NCBI GenBank assembly: GCA_947178465.1
Contig: CAMWYL010000204.1
Location: forward strand, 1-6,188
Source of the DNA: an uncultured Lachnospiraceae bacterium
GTDB lineage: Bacteria; Bacillota; Clostridia; Lachnospirales; Lachnospiraceae
Length of the DNA stretch: 6,188 bases
Direction of reading: 5' to 3'
In this document: piece after piece, positions 6,113-6,188 of the stretch
How positions within the stretch are numbered: the stretch's first letter is position 1
Layout of the letters: each line of letters starts with the position of its first letter
Notes under the pieces: model-generated
Told to the model about the DNA's origin: nothing
Databases searched by the model: none
The model's input: only the letters and a program-made list of their open reading frames with translations
Translations under genes and position numbers: made by a program

Positions 6113-6188
6113 AGTGTGGAAAGAACTTCTAAAGCTCACGCCAGTGGGCGTTTCGCTAAGAAGTTCTAAGTTCCACACTGAAGAACGC
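6113..6188 (-). mobile_element. Long hairpin, possible terminus of an IS200/IS605-type (TnpB) element (partial)
   Basis: Bases 6113-6179 fold almost end to end. AGTGTGGAA (6113-6121) pairs with TTCCACACT (6171-6179). After a 3-nt bulge, AGAACTTCT (6122-6130) pairs with AGAAGTTCT (6159-6167). Inside, AGC/GCT and ACGCC/GGCGT close on the loop AGTG, for 26 base pairs in all. No T-run follows, so it is not a normal terminator. A subterminal imperfect hairpin next to a clean junction is typical of IS200/IS605-family ends and of the guide-RNA 3' region of TnpB elements. On that reading the element lies beyond 6188 with tnpB on the minus strand. No transposase is in view, so this is inference. Alternatives are a structured RNA, a small palindromic repeat element, or a gene start that happens to be palindromic. 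Confidence 0.4.

Noticed and set aside
6114..6188. 5' end of a group II intron (GTGTG start)
   Set aside because: The first bases fit the GUGYG rule, but the following sequence folds into one simple long hairpin and shows none of the domain I features I would expect.

Overview
The window looks like a chromosomal segment of a Gram-positive Clostridia bacterium, most likely of the Lachnospiraceae type. The basis is strong GGAGG-type ribosome binding sites, signal peptides and envelope proteins of Bacillota type (a DUF3048 protein, a Glu/Thr-rich secreted protein), AT-rich intergenic promoters and mid-GC genes. No rRNA, tRNA, CRISPR or phage gene is visible. The taxonomic call is inference from style, not from a marker gene.

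Layout. Four genes lie on the minus strand and one complete gene on the plus strand, diverging from the intergenic region 4354-4620. Reading leftward from there: (i) a secreted DUF3048 (YerB-like) protein, 4353-3301; (ii) a 42-bp imperfect palindrome just past its stop; (iii) a small helical protein of about 62 residues with an HTH-like C-terminal half, 3208-3020; (iv) a gap with a possible weak terminator and a clear sigma-A-like promoter (2912-2940); (v) an 800-residue multi-pass membrane protein of the '6-pyruvoyl-tetrahydropterin synthase-related' (PF10131, GT-C-like) type, read from a TTG start behind a doubly tandem-repeated leader; (vi) 37 nt later, the start of a secreted protein with a Glu/Thr-rich spacer, which leaves the window at base 1.

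Reading rightward: an extended -10 promoter (4511-4539) drives a 487-residue SWIM zinc-finger protein (4621-6084). In other bacteria this family usually lies next to a MoxR-type AAA+ ATPase and a VWA-domain protein. A good ribosome binding site follows the stop codon, but instead of an ordinary gene start the last 76 bases hold a 67-nt long-arm hairpin. It may be the terminus of an IS200/IS605-type (TnpB) element inserted into the operon, although an open GTG frame through it cannot be excluded.

How the genes may work together: the minus-strand genes look mostly cell-envelope related (two exported proteins and one large membrane protein with a big extracytoplasmic domain). The SWIM gene is a separate transcription unit whose expected partners lie, if present, beyond the right edge. 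The best candidates for something new are the hairpin-ended SWIM operon, the palindrome between the DUF3048 gene and the small-protein gene, and the duplicated ribosome-binding-site leader of the membrane protein gene.
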